The notes: generated by a model from the letters alone, not told the origin. A stretch of 64,000 nucleotides of DNA from Fodinicola feengrottensis (GCF_010993775.1 NZ_WOTO01000018.1:62001-126000); one strand, 5' to 3'; positions 21,964 through 34,805 are shown, counted from the stretch's first letter. Program-made: numbers and translations.

Positions 21964-23505
21964 CCTTCACAGTCCCGCAGATCAACTACATCGGCCTGTT
22001 GCCGATGCTGATCCTGTTCGGTGCTGCCTGCGTGGGGATCCTGTTCGAGGCCTTCCTGCCGCGTACGGTCCGACAGCCCGTCCAGGTCACCCTGGCGCTC
22101 GCGTCGCTGGTCGCGTCGCTGGTCGCGGTCATCTACGCGGGCACCACCGAGGTTCCGGAGATCACCGCCGCCGGCGCGGTCGCCATCGACGGCCCGGCGC
22201 TGTTCCTGGAGGGCAGCCTCGCGGTGCTGGGTATCGTGAGCATCCTGCTGCTGGCGGACCGCGGACCGTACGACCGAGGCCGGCGGCGCGTTCACCGCGC
22301 AGGCCTCGGTCACCGCCGGCACCGAGTCGGACCGCGCGCAGGCCGCCTCGCCGTTCATGCAGACCGAGGTCTACCCGCTGGCGCTGTTCGCGCTCGGCGG
22401 CATGATGCTGTTCTGCTCCGCGAACGACCTGCTGGTCATGTTCGTCGCGCTCGAGGTCCTGTCGCTGCCGCTCTACCTGCTCTGCGGGATGGCGCGCCGG
22501 CGGCGGCTGCTGCTCTCGCAGGAGGCGGCGGTCAAGTACTTCCTGCTCGGCGCCTTCGCGTCGGCGTTCTTCCTGTACGGCGTGGCGCTGCTCTACGGCT
22601 ATGCGAACAGCGTACGGCTGGCGGACATCTTCACCGCGGTGAGCAACTCGCCGAGGAGTCCGCTGTTGTTGCTGCTCGGGATGGCGATGCTGATGATCGG
22701 ACTGCTCTTCAAGGCCGGCGTGGCGCCGTTCCACTCGTGGACCCCGGACGTGTATCAGGGCGCTCCGACCCCGGTCACCGCACTGATGGCCTCCTGCACC
22801 AAGGTGGCGGCCTTCGGCGCGATCCTGCGGGTGTTCTACGTGGCGCTGTCCGGCGCTCGCTGGGACTGGCGGCCGATCATGATCGGGATCGCGATCCTGA
22901 CCATGCTGATCGGCGCGGTGCTCGCGGTCACCCAGACGGACATCAAGCGGCTGCTCGCGTACTCGTCCATCGCCAACGCCGGCTTCATCCTGACCGGCAC
23001 GGTGGCGCTGACGAAGGACGGCCTCTCGTCCACGATGTTCTATCTCACCGCGTACGGGTTCACCACGATTGGCGCGTTCGCGATCGTCATGCTGGTACGA
23101 GACGCCGATGGCGAGGCCACCCACCTGTCCCGGTGGGCCGGTCTGGGCAGGCGGTCGCCGCTGTTCGCGGCGATCTTCACCTTCTTCATGCTCGCCTTCG
23201 CCGGTATCCCGCTGACCAGCGGTTTCACCAGCAAGTTCGCGGTGTTCTCGGCGGCTGCCGGGGGCGGCGCGGTGCCGCTGGTGATCCTCGGTGTGCTGGC
23301 GAGTGCCGTCATCGCGTTCCCGTACCTGCGGGTGGTCGTGCTCATGTACGGCTCGGAGCCGGCCGCGGATGCGCCAACTGTCACAGTGCCGGGCGGGTTC
23401 ACGTCCGCATCGCTTACGCTTGGCGCATTGGCCACCCTGCTGCTCGGGGTGGCGCCGCAGCCCCTGCTGGACCTGGCCTCGCAGGCCGCGACGTTCGTCC
23501 GATAA
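21960..23505 (+). CDS. nuoN: NADH-quinone oxidoreductase subunit N, frameshifted
   Basis: Antiporter-like proton-pumping subunit, about 510 residues, last gene of the nuo set. Motifs: FVALEVLSLPLYLL, FKAGVAPFHSWTPDVYQGAP and DIKRLLAYSSIANAGF. The frame breaks at 22254-22267, an exact 7-base tandem repeat of GCGGACC; removing one copy joins LLLAD to RTTEAGGAFTAQ. GTG start overlaps the nuoM stop. Confidence 0.95.
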
Positions 23506-23525
23506 CGCTCATAAGGAGCTAGACC

Positions 23526-24528
23526 TTGGTGCGCCGCCCGACTTCGCTGACCGAGATCGTGCTGAGCGATCCGGAGCTCGAGGCGTCCATCAAGACCGGC
23601 CTGGACGCCGTGGAAGAACGGCTGCGCGAAGCCGTACGCGCCGCCGACCCGCTGGTCAACGAGGCGGCGGCGCACCTGCTGGACGCCGGCGGCAAGCGCT
23701 TTCGGCCGCTGCTGGTGCTGGCCGCCGCGCAGTTCGGCGACCCGGAGCTGCCGGCGGTGCTGGAGTCCGCCGTGGTCGTCGAGCTGACCCACCTGGCCAC
23801 GCTCTACCACGACGACGTCATGGACGAGGCGGACGTACGCCGCGGCGCCCCCAGCGCCAACGCCCGCTGGTCCAACTCGGTCGCCATCCTGACCGGCGAC
23901 TACCTTTTCGCTCGCGCCTCCGACGTGGTCGCCGACCTCGGTCCGGAGGCGGTCCGGATCCAGTCCCGGACGTTCTCCCGGCTGGTCACCGGCCAGATCC
24001 GGGACTGCCGGCCCGCTGCCCGGCGTCGACCCGGTCGAGCACTACCTGGGCGTACTAGCCGACAAGACTGGCTCGCTGATCGCCACCTCCGGGCGGTTCG
24101 GGGCGATGTTCTCCGGCGCTTCGGCTGAGGTAGTAAAGACGCTGACCACCTACGGCGAGACGATCGGGGTCGCCTTCCAGGTCTCCGACGACCTGCTCGA
24201 CATCGACGCGGATCCTGACGAATCCGGCAAGACTCCCGGGACCGACCTGCGCGAGGGTGTGCCGACTCTGCCGGTGCTCTACGCCCTCCAGTCGTCGGAT
24301 CCTGCTGAGGCCCGGCTGCGCTCGCTAATCAGCCGGCCGTTGACCGAGGACGACGAGGTCGCCGAGGCGATCGAGCTGCTGCGCAAGTCGCCCGCGATGG
24401 ACGCCGCCCGACAGACCCTTCGTACGTACGCGGACCGGTCACTGTCACTCGTGTCGAGCCTGCCCGAAGGCCCGGCGAAGACCACCCTGCAGTCGCTCGC
24501 CGAAGTCGTCGTCGGCCGTACCGGCTGA
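23526..24528 (+). CDS. All-trans polyprenyl diphosphate synthase, frameshifted
   Basis: Class I prenyltransferase that extends isopentenyl units, probably making the menaquinone side chain. About 334 residues. First Asp-rich motif DDVMDEAD near residue 97, second DDLLDIDAD; GGKRFRPLL near residue 55. Start TTG 23526 or GTG 23529, with AAGGAG at 23513. The frame breaks near 24003-24006, where a GA repeat appears one unit short before AGPLPGVDPVEHYL. It lies 20 bases after nuoN, likely the same transcript, which supports a respiratory-quinone role. Chain length cannot be read from sequence. Confidence 0.92.
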
Positions 24529-24535
24529 GAAATAG

Positions 24536-24551
24536 TTAGCCCTTGCGCTAA
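24536..24551. promoter_or_regulatory. Inverted repeat upstream of ArsR-type regulator
   Basis: TTAGC-N6-GCTAA, placed 28 bases before the regulator ATG. Its size and position suit autoregulation by the ArsR-family protein. The ATG has no clear ribosome-binding site, so the mRNA could be leaderless. Confidence 0.4.
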
Positions 24552-24578
24552 GTGTTTTGTCTCCGCATACTTAGCCTC

Positions 24579-24923
24579 ATGGCACAGTATTCGGCCGACC
24601 TTGACGGGCTGTTCGTCGCCCTCGCCGACCCGACCCGGCGCGATGTCATTCGTCGCCTGGGTCGCGGCCCGACGACCGTGGGCGATCTCGCCCGCGAGTT
24701 CCCGATGACGCTTCCGTCGTTCATGAAGCACGTACGAACACTTGAGTCGAACGGCCTGATTCGTACGGCCAAATCCGGCCGGGTGCGTACGTGTGTGCTC
24801 AGCCGTGAGCGGCTCGCCCTGGTGGATGACTGGCTCGCGGAACAGCGCCGGATCTGGGAAGCCCGTACCGACCGGCTGGAAAGCTTCGTCACCGATCAGA
24901 GGGAGAAGAACGATGAATCCTGA
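24579..24923 (+). CDS. ArsR-family winged-helix transcriptional regulator
   Basis: 114 residues from ATG 24579. Winged helix: LADPTRRDVIRRLGRGPTTV, then LAREFPMTLPSFMKHVRTLE as recognition helix. There is no metal-binding ELCVCDL motif, so it belongs to the non-metal group usually paired with SRPBCC proteins. Its stop overlaps the start of the SRPBCC gene, the usual arrangement of this pair. Confidence 0.88.
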   Translation: MAQYSADLDGLFVALADPTRRDVIRRLGRGPTTVGDLAREFPMTLPSFMKHVRTLESNGLIRTAKSGRVRTCVLSRERLALVDDWLAEQRRIWEARTDRLESFVTDQREKNDES

Positions 24924-25386
24924 CCTCGACCTGACTCTGGAGCGGGTCATCCGCGCTCCGCGCGCCGCGGTCTGGAGCGCGTGGACCGATCCGGCCCGGC
25001 TGTGCAAGTGGTGGATCCCGGCGCCGATGACCTGTCGCGTCGACCGCCTGGAGGTGCGGCCTGGCGGCGGTTTCGTGACCGAGATGAGCCAGGACGGAGT
25101 CGCCTTCGTACCGCACCTCAACGCGATCTTCCTGGTCGTGGACGAGCTGGAGCGGATCGTGTTCACGAACGCGATCGACAGCGCCTGGCGCCCCGCCAAG
25201 CCCACACCGGTTCCGATGACCGCCGAGATCACGCTGGGCGACCACCCGGACGGCACGGACTACCGGATCATCGTCCGGCACGGCGACCCAGCGGACCGCG
25301 CCCGGCATGCGGACCTCGGCTTCGCCGAAGGCTGGGGCCTGGTCACCAAGCAGCTCGCCAGCGTCGCCGAAAGCGTCGCTCGATGA
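24913..25386 (+). CDS. SRPBCC / AHSA1-like domain protein
   Basis: 157 residues, START-like fold of the Aha1 type (PF08327). Opening strand LERVIRAPRAAVWSAWTDP and KWWIPAP near residues 10-40; C-terminal helix ADLGFAEGWGLVTKQLASV. Such proteins bind hydrophobic ligands, but the ligand is unknown. It overlaps the ArsR gene by 11 bases and is presumably co-regulated. The next 110 bases to the Uma2 gene show nothing notable. Confidence 0.85.
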   Translation: MNPDLDLTLERVIRAPRAAVWSAWTDPARLCKWWIPAPMTCRVDRLEVRPGGGFVTEMSQDGVAFVPHLNAIFLVVDELERIVFTNAIDSAWRPAKPTPVPMTAEITLGDHPDGTDYRIIVRHGDPADRARHADLGFAEGWGLVTKQLASVAESVAR

Positions 25387-25495
25387 CGATGGGTTGTGGA
25401 CGGCGGTTGGGGCGAAAGCGGCATACTGTGGATAAGTTTTTGATGAGGGTGGCTGTGATGTCGCCAGGCTGGTGGGGACCGAGAGGAGCCAAGCC

Positions 25496-27615
<2,120 letters not shown>

Positions 27616-27629
<14 letters not shown>

Positions 27630-28248
27630 CTTCGGTGTCTCCTTGTTTGTGTTTGAAGGCCGCGTAGTTTTCCTGCAGCCACTCCCAAGTCCAGGTGATT
27701 CGGCCGGATTCCAGGTCGGAAATCACCGTACGAAGCCATTTCAGCTCGGCCGACAAGACCGCGTGCCGGTATTCCTCTTCGAGCACATACAGTCGGGGCA
27801 CGTCGTCGGATCCGCCGAGCCACGGGGCGATTTCGTTGATCTGGATGGCAATCGCGTCCGCTCGGGCTTGCAGGTCCCGCTTCGCCTCCGCGGGTGTCAG
27901 GGCCATGATGAAAGAGACACCGACCGGGAATTCCGGGAATTCGTTCTCGGTGGCGATCAGCATTTCGTGAATCCACTCCCTTGCCGTTTCCATGCCCGCG
28001 TCGGTGATCGCGTAAACGGTCCGCTCCGGCCGGCTGTCTGGCCGCGCGGTGGCTTGGACCTCGATCAGCCCGAGCCGGAGCAGCCGCTCGATGGCCTGGT
28101 AGATGCTGGCCCGCTGGCGGACATTCACCACCCGGTCCTTGCCATGCTCCTTGATCGTCTTCTGGATCCGATACGCGTGCATCGGCTCCCCGGCGAGCGT
28201 CCCCAGCACGGTCAGGCCCAACGTCGAACGCTTGCTGCTCATAGTCAT
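27616..28248 (-). CDS. PadR-family transcriptional regulator
   Basis: About 210 residues. The N-terminal winged helix (LGLTVLGTLAGEPMHAYRIQ, then RASIYQAIERLLRLGLIEV) and the C-terminal helical dimerisation part (EIAPWLGGSDDV..LEEEYRHAVLSAELKW) define a PadR/Vir-family protein. Possible starts are ATG at 28248, 28242 or 28263; the last lies inside the palindromic operator and is less likely. The gene is intact and precedes the monooxygenase, a usual pair for phenolic-acid-type responses. Confidence 0.87.
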
Positions 28249-28275
28249 GAACTTACTAGTCATGTTATGACTATG
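28240..28275. promoter_or_regulatory. Palindromic operator of the PadR regulator
   Basis: Three related AGTCAT/ATGACT elements: CATAGTCAT at 28240-28248, TAGTCAT at 28257-28263 and ATGACTATG at 28267-28275. The last two form TAGTCAT-GTT-ATGACTA, a perfect inverted repeat. They cover the start region of the PadR gene, a typical autoregulation layout. Confidence 0.5.
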
Positions 28276-28361
28276 TCAAGAACCGGTGACATCTGTGAAT
28301 TCCAGGCGCTCGTACGCGCAGGTAACGTGAATCCTTCTCGTACGACGACAGGAAATCGCTG

Positions 28362-29166
28362 ATGGCATCGGGATCTCTCGTCGCGTTGGACGTCGACGGC
28401 ACCCTCACCATCGGCCGGCATCCGCCGAGCCGGGCGGTACGGCTCGCCGTGCGGGAAGCCGTCGAGCGAGGCGACCACGTGGTGCTGGCGACCGACCGGC
28501 CGGTCGCTGCGCTCGGTATCGCGGGTGATAGCCGATTTGGGGCTGTCGCAGGGATATGTCGTGTGCTCCAACGGGGCCGTCGTGGTCGACCTCAAGACTG
28601 GGCTGCCCGTGGAGGTCCAGCGGTTCGCGGCCGGGCCGGTGGTGGAGGCCGTCGACGGGTGCTGCCTGGCGCGCTTTTCGCCGTCGAGGTGATCGGCGTG
28701 GGGCATCAGGTCAGCGACGAGTTTCCGCTCGGCGTACTCACCGGCGAGCTAACCGTTGCTCCGCTGGAAAAGATGATCGCCGAAACGGTTTGCCGGCTGA
28801 CCGCCTGGTGGCCGTCGCGGTCGCCTGCCCAGGTCGTGGACCAGTTGGGCGCGACCCGGTTGCCGGGCGCGGACGGGAGTTTCGACGTGGGCCGGCCGTG
28901 GATGGTGGCGTTCGCCGCCGGAGTGTCCAAGCGGGCCGCGTTGGAGCGGCTCCGGGTGCGCCTTGGCGTGGGAGCTGAGGCGACTCTCGCGGTCGGTCGG
29001 TGACGGCGACAACGACATCGAGATGTTGCGGTGGGCGGCGCATGGCGTGGCGATGGGGCAGGCGCCTCCACTCGTACGCGCGGCGGCCGACGCGGTGACT
29101 GGGACGATCATGGAAGATGGGCTCGCGTCAGCGCTGGTGGCCTGGTCAGAGACGCGGTTGTTTTAG
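28362..29166 (+). CDS. HAD-superfamily (Cof-type) hydrolase, three frameshifts
   Basis: Sugar-phosphatase-like HAD protein, about 267 residues. Motif I is ALDVDGTLT near residue 10; the middle reads LSQGYVVCSNGAVVVDL; motif IV is GDGDNDIEML. Breaks: near 28531 (a GT unit short), near 28657 (one G short), and 28991-28998, an exact GGTC doubling whose removal restores AVGDGDND. Start ATG 28362. The type II cap module (about residues 85-190) is degenerate but recognisable. Substrate unknown. Confidence 0.82.
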
Positions 29167-29193
29167 ATACAGGCATGTACGTATGATTAACCG

Positions 29194-29796
29194 GTGATGC
29201 GAAGGACCGCCGACGAGGCCGCCGCGACCCGAGAAGCGCTGTTGGATGCGGCGCTTCTGGAGTTCGCTGAGCGGGGATACCAGGCCACCAAGCTGGCCGA
29301 CATCGCGGCCCGCGCCGGCGTGACGCGTGGCGCCGCTTACCACCATTTCGCCGACAAGGCGCAGTTGCACGCGGTCACGCTGTCGACCGGCTGGGACCGC
29401 GTCACCGTCGAGGCGTGGGCGGCGCTGGACGCCGATGGCGAGCCAGCCGAACGGCTGCGCGCCTTTCTGCTGGACTTTCTCCGGCTCGTACGCACAGACG
29501 ACGAACGTTTTCGTGCTCTTTTGGTGGTGGGTATGGTTTTCCCGAGCGATCCAGCAGCGCCAGGCAAGCTCGACGACGCCACTCTGGCGGACAAGTCAGC
29601 CGGGCTTTACGCGTGGGCCAACCGCATCGCGGCGGTGTGTGCGGAGGCCGGCAGTGCGCACCCGGCGCGGGCCGCTGCCCGCATTCTCACCTGGATCAAC
29701 GGGGTCGCGGTTTCGGCCGCCTTCAGCCCGGTCTTGTTGACGCGGCTGGGCGAACCGGCTGCCACCGTCGACTACTTTTTCGAAGGACTGCTGTGA
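29194..29796 (+). CDS. TetR/AcrR-family regulator
   Basis: About 200 residues, intact. Helix-turn-helix near residues 27-50: GYQATKLADIAARAGVTRGA then YHHFADKAQLHAV. The C-terminal ligand-binding domain resembles the TtgR/AcrR group. GTG 29194 or ATG 29197. The stop overlaps the GTG of the following MFS transporter, so it most likely controls efflux of a drug-like compound by that transporter. Confidence 0.88.
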   Translation: MMRRTADEAAATREALLDAALLEFAERGYQATKLADIAARAGVTRGAAYHHFADKAQLHAVTLSTGWDRVTVEAWAALDADGEPAERLRAFLLDFLRLVRTDDERFRALLVVGMVFPSDPAAPGKLDDATLADKSAGLYAWANRIAAVCAEAGSAHPARAAARILTWINGVAVSAAFSPVLLTRLGEPAATVDYFFEGLL

Positions 29797-30979
29797 AACG
29801 TTCCGCTGCCCTGATCGTCACCTCGGTGGCGCTGGCAACCGACATGCTGGTGTACGGCATCGCGATCCCGGTGTTGCCCCGAATCGCCAGCTCCAGCGGC
29901 GCATCCGCGTCCGCCGTCGGGGTGCTTTTCGCCTGCTATGCGATCGCGATGGTGATCGCCACCCCGGTGGCTGGGGTGCTGGTCGACCGGCTGGGTCATC
30001 GGGTTCCGATGCTGGCCGGACTCTTCGCGCTGGCTGGCTCGACCGTGCTTTTCGCTGTCGTACAAGCACTTCCGGCGCTGATGGTGGCGCGCGCCCTGCA
30101 AGGTGTCGCGGCCGCGGTGTCGTGGACGGCCGGCCTCGCGCTGATCGCGTCGGTCTATCCGGCCGCCGAGAGGGCGAAACCGCTGGGCTTGGCGCTTTCC
30201 GCGAGCGGGTTGGGAGTGCTGCTCGGCCCGGCGATCGGCGGATTTCTGGCCGATCACTGGGGAACTCGGGCGCCGTTCATGCTGGCCGCGGCGGTGGCCC
30301 TGCTGGACGGGGTGGCGCGGGTGGTGCTCGTACGCGATGGCGAACACGTACCAGCGGAGCGTCCAGGTCGGGTCTGGCGGCACCCGACCACCGGCCTGAT
30401 GTTCGGCCTGACCGCGCTTGGCGCCGGGCTGATCGCCTTCCTGGAACCGATCCTGCCGCTCCGTGCCGCGGCCGCTTTTTCGGCCAGCACCCCAACACAC
30501 CATCGGCCTGCTTTTCGCGGCGGCCGTGCTGGCCGGCGTGATCGCGGCCTCGCTCAGCGGTTTCGTCGCGGACAAGGTGCCACGTACGGCGTTGGCCGCA
30601 GTGGGTGCGGCGGTCGTCGCGGCCGGCGGCTTGGTCCTCGTCGCGATGAGCGCCGCGCTGTGGATGCTCGGCGCCGGTCTGGTGTTGGTCGCGATCGGCT
30701 CGCAACTGGTCCTCGTCCCGACCATCGCGCTGATCTCCGGGATCGCCGACGAGCAGTCGCCACCGGCGTACGGCGCCGCCTACGCGCTCTACAGCATCGC
30801 CTACACGACCGGGTTGATGATCGCGCCGCTGCTCGCCGCCGCCCGCAGCGCCGTCCTTCCGTTTGCCGTTTGTCGGGCTCGCCGCCGCGGCCCTCGCCGC
30901 CGTGCTGGCCGTTGCCACCGCCCTCGCCGGCCGCCGCCGACCCGCTCTCGCCGGTACAGGCACTGAACCCATCCACTAA
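29793..30979 (+). CDS. MFS multidrug-type transporter, two frameshifts
   Basis: About 390 residues with 12 membrane helices. Motif A between helices 2 and 3: GVLVDRLGHRVPMLAG; motif C-like helix 5: SASGLGVLLGPAIGGFLAD, typical of drug:H+ antiporters. Breaks: near 30488-30498 (net one extra base before IGLLFAAAVLAGV) and 30859-30872, where CCGTTTG is exactly doubled. Translationally coupled to the TetR gene. Confidence 0.88.
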
Positions 30980-31040
30980 CCCTGTGCGACAACGCACGTA
31001 CGGCGGTTGCCTGTGTGGACCGTGCGGGCGAGGTGGTTGA

Positions 31041-31331
31041 ATGACGGCTTGGTTGGCCGGGGGAGGAAAGTTGCGGCAGGACGAAGACGCGGCGGAGCCG
31101 GTGGCGCGGGCGGGGCACTTCGGCACGATCGATCTCGCGGCGGTGGAGCGGCGATTGCGGCTCGCGGACGAGACGATCGCGGCGGCCACCCGGCGGCTGG
31201 AGTTGCTGGAGTCGATGGACTTCGACTTGGCGCTGGAAGAAGAGCTCGGTGCGGACTCGTCGGCCCGGCTGGCCTCGGTGAACGCTCGGGCGAAGATCGC
31301 CGCCTCGCCGGCCCAGCCGAGCCAGGAATAG
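31041..31331 (+). CDS. Small acidic helical protein of unknown function
   Basis: 96 residues, ATG 31041. A central helix (DLAAVERRLRLADETIAAAT) and acidic stretch (FDLALEEELGAD). No domain is recognised. It stands alone between the MFS gene and the LLM gene. Codon bias fits a real gene. Confidence 0.5.
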   Translation: MTAWLAGGGKLRQDEDAAEPVARAGHFGTIDLAAVERRLRLADETIAAATRRLELLESMDFDLALEEELGADSSARLASVNARAKIAASPAQPSQE

Positions 31332-31396
31332 CCGAAGCGAGCGCTTCGACGTACCGTCTTTCAGCTGGTACGTACGGTTCCGTGGAGGTTTTGCCT

Positions 31397-32272
31397 GTGA
31401 AGCTCGGCCTGCATTACCTGAAGTTCTCCATCCCCGACGACCCGGCGCGGATCGCGCCCACGCTGGCCGAGACGGCCCGGATCGCCGACGAGGCGGGGCT
31501 GAACTCGTTCCTCCCGATGGACCACTACTTCACGATGGCAAGGAAACCGGGCAGCCGGGCCGACCTGCCCATGCTGGAGGGCTACACCACGCTCGGATAT
31601 GTGGCCGCACTGACCAAAAAGATTCAGCTCGGCCTGCTGGTCACCGGTGTGACGTACCGATATCCGGGTCTGCTGGCCAAAATCGTCACCACTCTTGACG
31701 TACTTTCCGGCGGCCGCGCGTTCCTGGGCATCGGCGCCGGTTGGTACGAGCGGGAGCAGCGCGGCCTCGGTGTGCCGGTGGTTCCGGTGGCGGAAAGGTT
31801 CGAGCGGCTGGAGGAGACCCTGCAGATCTGCCTGCAGATGTGGAGTGACAACAACGGTTCGTACGACGGCCGGCACTATCAGCTCGAGGAGACGCTGTGC
31901 GTGCCGGCGCCGCTGGGTCGGCCGCGGCCGCCGATCATGATTGGCGGTGGGGGTGAGAAGAAGACTTTGCTGTTGGCCGCCCGATACGCGGATCACTGCA
32001 ACCTGATGGCGAAGGATTATGAGGCCACGGCTCACAAACTGAACGTGCTACGGGACCATTGCGCGAACGAGGGCCGCGACTACGACGTGATCGAGAAGTC
32101 CACGATGTATGGTGGCCCGATCGTGGATGATCCCGATGCTTTCCTGGTGGAGGCCGAAAGATACGCGAAACTGGGCCTCACCGAGCTGATGGTGATCCCG
32201 GACCGCCATCCGGTGGAATATGTGGAGCTGCTCGCCGAGCGGATCGCGCCCCGGGTCGCCCAACTCGGGTAG
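31397..32272 (+). CDS. LLM-class (probably F420-dependent) oxidoreductase
   Basis: 291 residues, intact. GTG 31397 with GGAGG 8 bases upstream. Luciferase-like TIM barrel: opening strand KLGLHYLKFSIPDD, helix ARIADEAGLNSFLPMDHYF, ITTLDVLSGGRAFLGIGAGW-type strand (here KIVTTLDVLSGGRAFLGIGA), and PPIMIGGGGEKKTL. In actinobacteria this subfamily usually uses coenzyme F420; the cofactor is inferred. Substrate unknown. Confidence 0.88.
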   Translation: MKLGLHYLKFSIPDDPARIAPTLAETARIADEAGLNSFLPMDHYFTMARKPGSRADLPMLEGYTTLGYVAALTKKIQLGLLVTGVTYRYPGLLAKIVTTLDVLSGGRAFLGIGAGWYEREQRGLGVPVVPVAERFERLEETLQICLQMWSDNNGSYDGRHYQLEETLCVPAPLGRPRPPIMIGGGGEKKTLLLAARYADHCNLMAKDYEATAHKLNVLRDHCANEGRDYDVIEKSTMYGGPIVDDPDAFLVEAERYAKLGLTELMVIPDRHPVEYVELLAERIAPRVAQLG

Positions 32273-32273
32273 G

Positions 32274-33281
32274 TTACAGGACGAGCCAGCCGGCGGAGCC
32301 GTGCCAGTGGCGGCCGGCCTTCAGATGGTCGGCCACCGCTCGCCGCAGCGTGGTGTCACCCGGCAGCTCGTCGAGTGTGAGGTCCGTACGGCCAAAGACG
32401 AACAGTTGTGTGGTCGCGTCATCGGCTTCAGGTTGGTACGCCTGCTGGAAACGGCGTTGGAAGCGGATGATGTTCGCGTCCGCCGGCAGGTAGTCGGCGA
32501 GCTGCGGATCAAGCAGCCAGGAGTGACACACCGCGGTCCGGTAATGCTCGTCCGGGAAATAGCGGGCGAAAGACTCACCAGCGGCGCGGAAAGAGTCGTC
32601 GCAGGCGGCCGGGGTGAGTGGGCCGTAGCGGGAGGGAATGTGGACCGCGAGCGTCAGATCCCCAGGGCCGAACGGCTCACCGGCCGCCTGGACCGCTTTC
32701 CCGGTCCGGGTGCCCAGCGTTGCCCGCTCAAACTGCAGCCGCCCGATTTGATAGATCACACCACGAAAATGCGACATCAACCAGTCGACCGTACGCAGCC
32801 CGCCAACCCCGTCCTGTTGCCGGTTGGCGGCCATCGTGCGGCCGAGATCGGCCAGCGTCAGTCGGCTGATCTCGGCCGGGATTCCCAAGCCGAGATGGAA
32901 AGCCTTCACGTGCGGCAGGATGGCCAGGAAGACGAACACGAAGAGGTAGCGGGCGAGCGGATCGCCATCCTTGGCAGGGCTCGGGAAACAAGGGGCCGCG
33001 GCCGCGGCACCTCGCCCATCGTGCGTACGAGGGAGTGCATGCTGCGCCGCAACAGCCAGCGTAGCCGTGGCCGCTCCCACATTTTTGGTGCCATCGCACA
33101 GAGAATGTCGATGTCCTCGTGCGGGACGGCCAGCTCCAGCAGAGTCGGAGCCAGGTTCTCCGGCAGTGCGACGACGAAGTCCGGGTCGCCGATCTCCTCG
33201 AGATGCGCCAGCCAGATCTTCGTCGCCGCCCCGTCGACCAGCAGCTCCTCGACCGTCCTTACGGTCCCTCCTTCAGCCATA
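32274..33281 (-). CDS. Acyltransferase-domain protein (NAT_N/GNAT_C type), frameshifted
   Basis: About 335 residues. N-terminal helical domain (VEELLVDGAATKIWLAHLEE); GNAT-like C-terminal domain with LGLGIPAEISRLTLADLGRT, FRGVIYQIGRLQFER, and HSWLLDPQLADYLPADANI, the signature of actinobacterial two-domain acyltransferases (PF18082/PF18164). Frame break near 32985-32990 before FPSPAKDGDPLARYLF. ATG 33281. No operon partner is clear. Substrate unknown. Confidence 0.75.
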
Positions 33282-33318
33282 ACCCCAACGTATCCTGGCG
33301 AGGGCGTGCCTCCCAACC

Positions 33319-34201
33319 TCAGGCGTCGACTGCCGAGTCCGCCAGCTCGCGGAGGTGGTCAAGCATCGACGGCCAAAGCTCGCGGGGCAGGTCGTGGCCC
33401 ATGCCCGGATAGGTGACCAGCCGCGCGCCCGGGATCGCCTTCGCGGTCTCGACACCCGCGATCAGCCGCGCCATCGGGTCGGCTTCGCCGTGGATGATCA
33501 GTGGGCAAGCGTACGTGCGAAAGTCTCTCCCGACGATCGCCAGAAGCGGCGGCCGCGGCGGTCTGGCGCTGGCTGGCGGCCAGATCGAAACCGTCCGCAT
33601 ACGCTTCTTCGCTGTCCTGCCGTACGAAAGCCTGGTCCACTGGATAGGCCGGCGACCCGACGATCGCGGCCAATCCCAGCTGAAATTCGACGAAATCGTC
33701 GACGCTGGTGATCTTCTTCTTTGCTACTTTGACAATCTTCATGAGCGTCGCCGCGGTCGGCTTGCCGACTTTGCCGGACGGCCCGGAGCTGATGGACGTG
33801 AGCGTACGCACCCGGTCCGGCTTCTCGATCGCCATCGTCTGGGCGATCATGCCACCCAGCGAGACGCCAGCCACGTGCGCTGACAGGTAGTCGTTCGCGT
33901 CCAGCACGGCGAAAGCGTCGGCTGCCATATCCTCCAGCGTGTAAGCGGCTTCGGATGTGGGCCGCAGCCACATCTTCAGTTGGTTGGGCGCACCGCGGTC
34001 GGTGAACCGAGTGGACCGGCCGGCGTCCCGGTTGTCGAACCGGATCACCCGGAAGCCGCGATCGGCCAGTGCTCGTACGAAATCCGGGTGCCAGCTGCGC
34101 ATCGAGCCGCCAGCGCCCATGATCAGCAACAACGGCTCGCCGGAGCCAACCGACTCGTACGCGATTTCCACAGTGCCTCGGCGGATTTTCTCGACAGTCA
34201 T
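33319..34201 (-). CDS. Alpha/beta hydrolase, frameshifted
   Basis: About 293 residues. Oxyanion segment IMGAGGSMRSWHPDF, nucleophile elbow GVSLGG (Ser near residue 119), acid in HGEADPM, and catalytic His in GMGHDLP. The frame breaks at about 33498-33502, where a CT repeat appears one unit short (LPTLIIHGEADP is expected). The ATG overlaps the TetR stop (ATGA), so the two genes are co-transcribed. Resembles haloperoxidase-like/heroin-esterase-like hydrolases; substrate unknown. Confidence 0.87.
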
Positions 34202-34805
34202 GGGTTCCTCCTTGTGGCCAGGTCAAAAATGGTCACCAGCTCGCTGGCGAAGGCGGTCAGGTCAAGGTCCGGATGGGCGACGAGCTGCAGCAGGGCGCCG
34301 TCGATGGCCTGGCTGATGGCCACCGCCATCGGCCGGGCAGGGAATTCTCGAAACTCGCCACTTTTCTGTCCACGAACCAGAAATCGCTCAATCGAGGTCA
34401 GGGTCGGCTCACCCGCGCCGGCCAGCGCCATCCGGCCGTCCGGTCCGCGGTAGCTCAGCCAGATGTCCATCAACGCTCGCATGTGGTCCAGATGGGTTTG
34501 GCCAGAAAGCCAACCCTCGCCTCGATATACGTCCGGAGGTGCCCGCGAGCCGTGGTTTCGGCCTGAAGTTTGGGCACCAACTCGGCTGTCGCGACCTTGA
34601 ACACCTCGGCGACGACCTGCTCGATCAGCTCGTCCTTGCCGGCGAAGTGGTAAAGGATCACGCCTTTGCTCGTACTGGCCCGAGCGGCGATGTGCGCGAG
34701 CGAGGCGTTCGCGTATCCCTTCTCGGCGATGACCTCGATGGCGCACGCGACGATCTGGGCCCGCCGGGCCTCGTCGAGGAACGTACGCTTATCCGTTGAC
34801 CGCAT
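34198..34805 (-). CDS. TetR-family regulator, frameshifted
   Basis: About 203 residues. HTH near residues 30-52: GYANASLAHIAARASTSKGV, then ILYHFAGKDELIEQVV. The C-terminal domain continues in another frame from about 34505 (THLDHMRALMDIWLSYRG). Followed by the overlapping alpha/beta hydrolase gene. A perfect palindrome just upstream (34819-34828) is a likely autoregulatory site. Confidence 0.85.
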
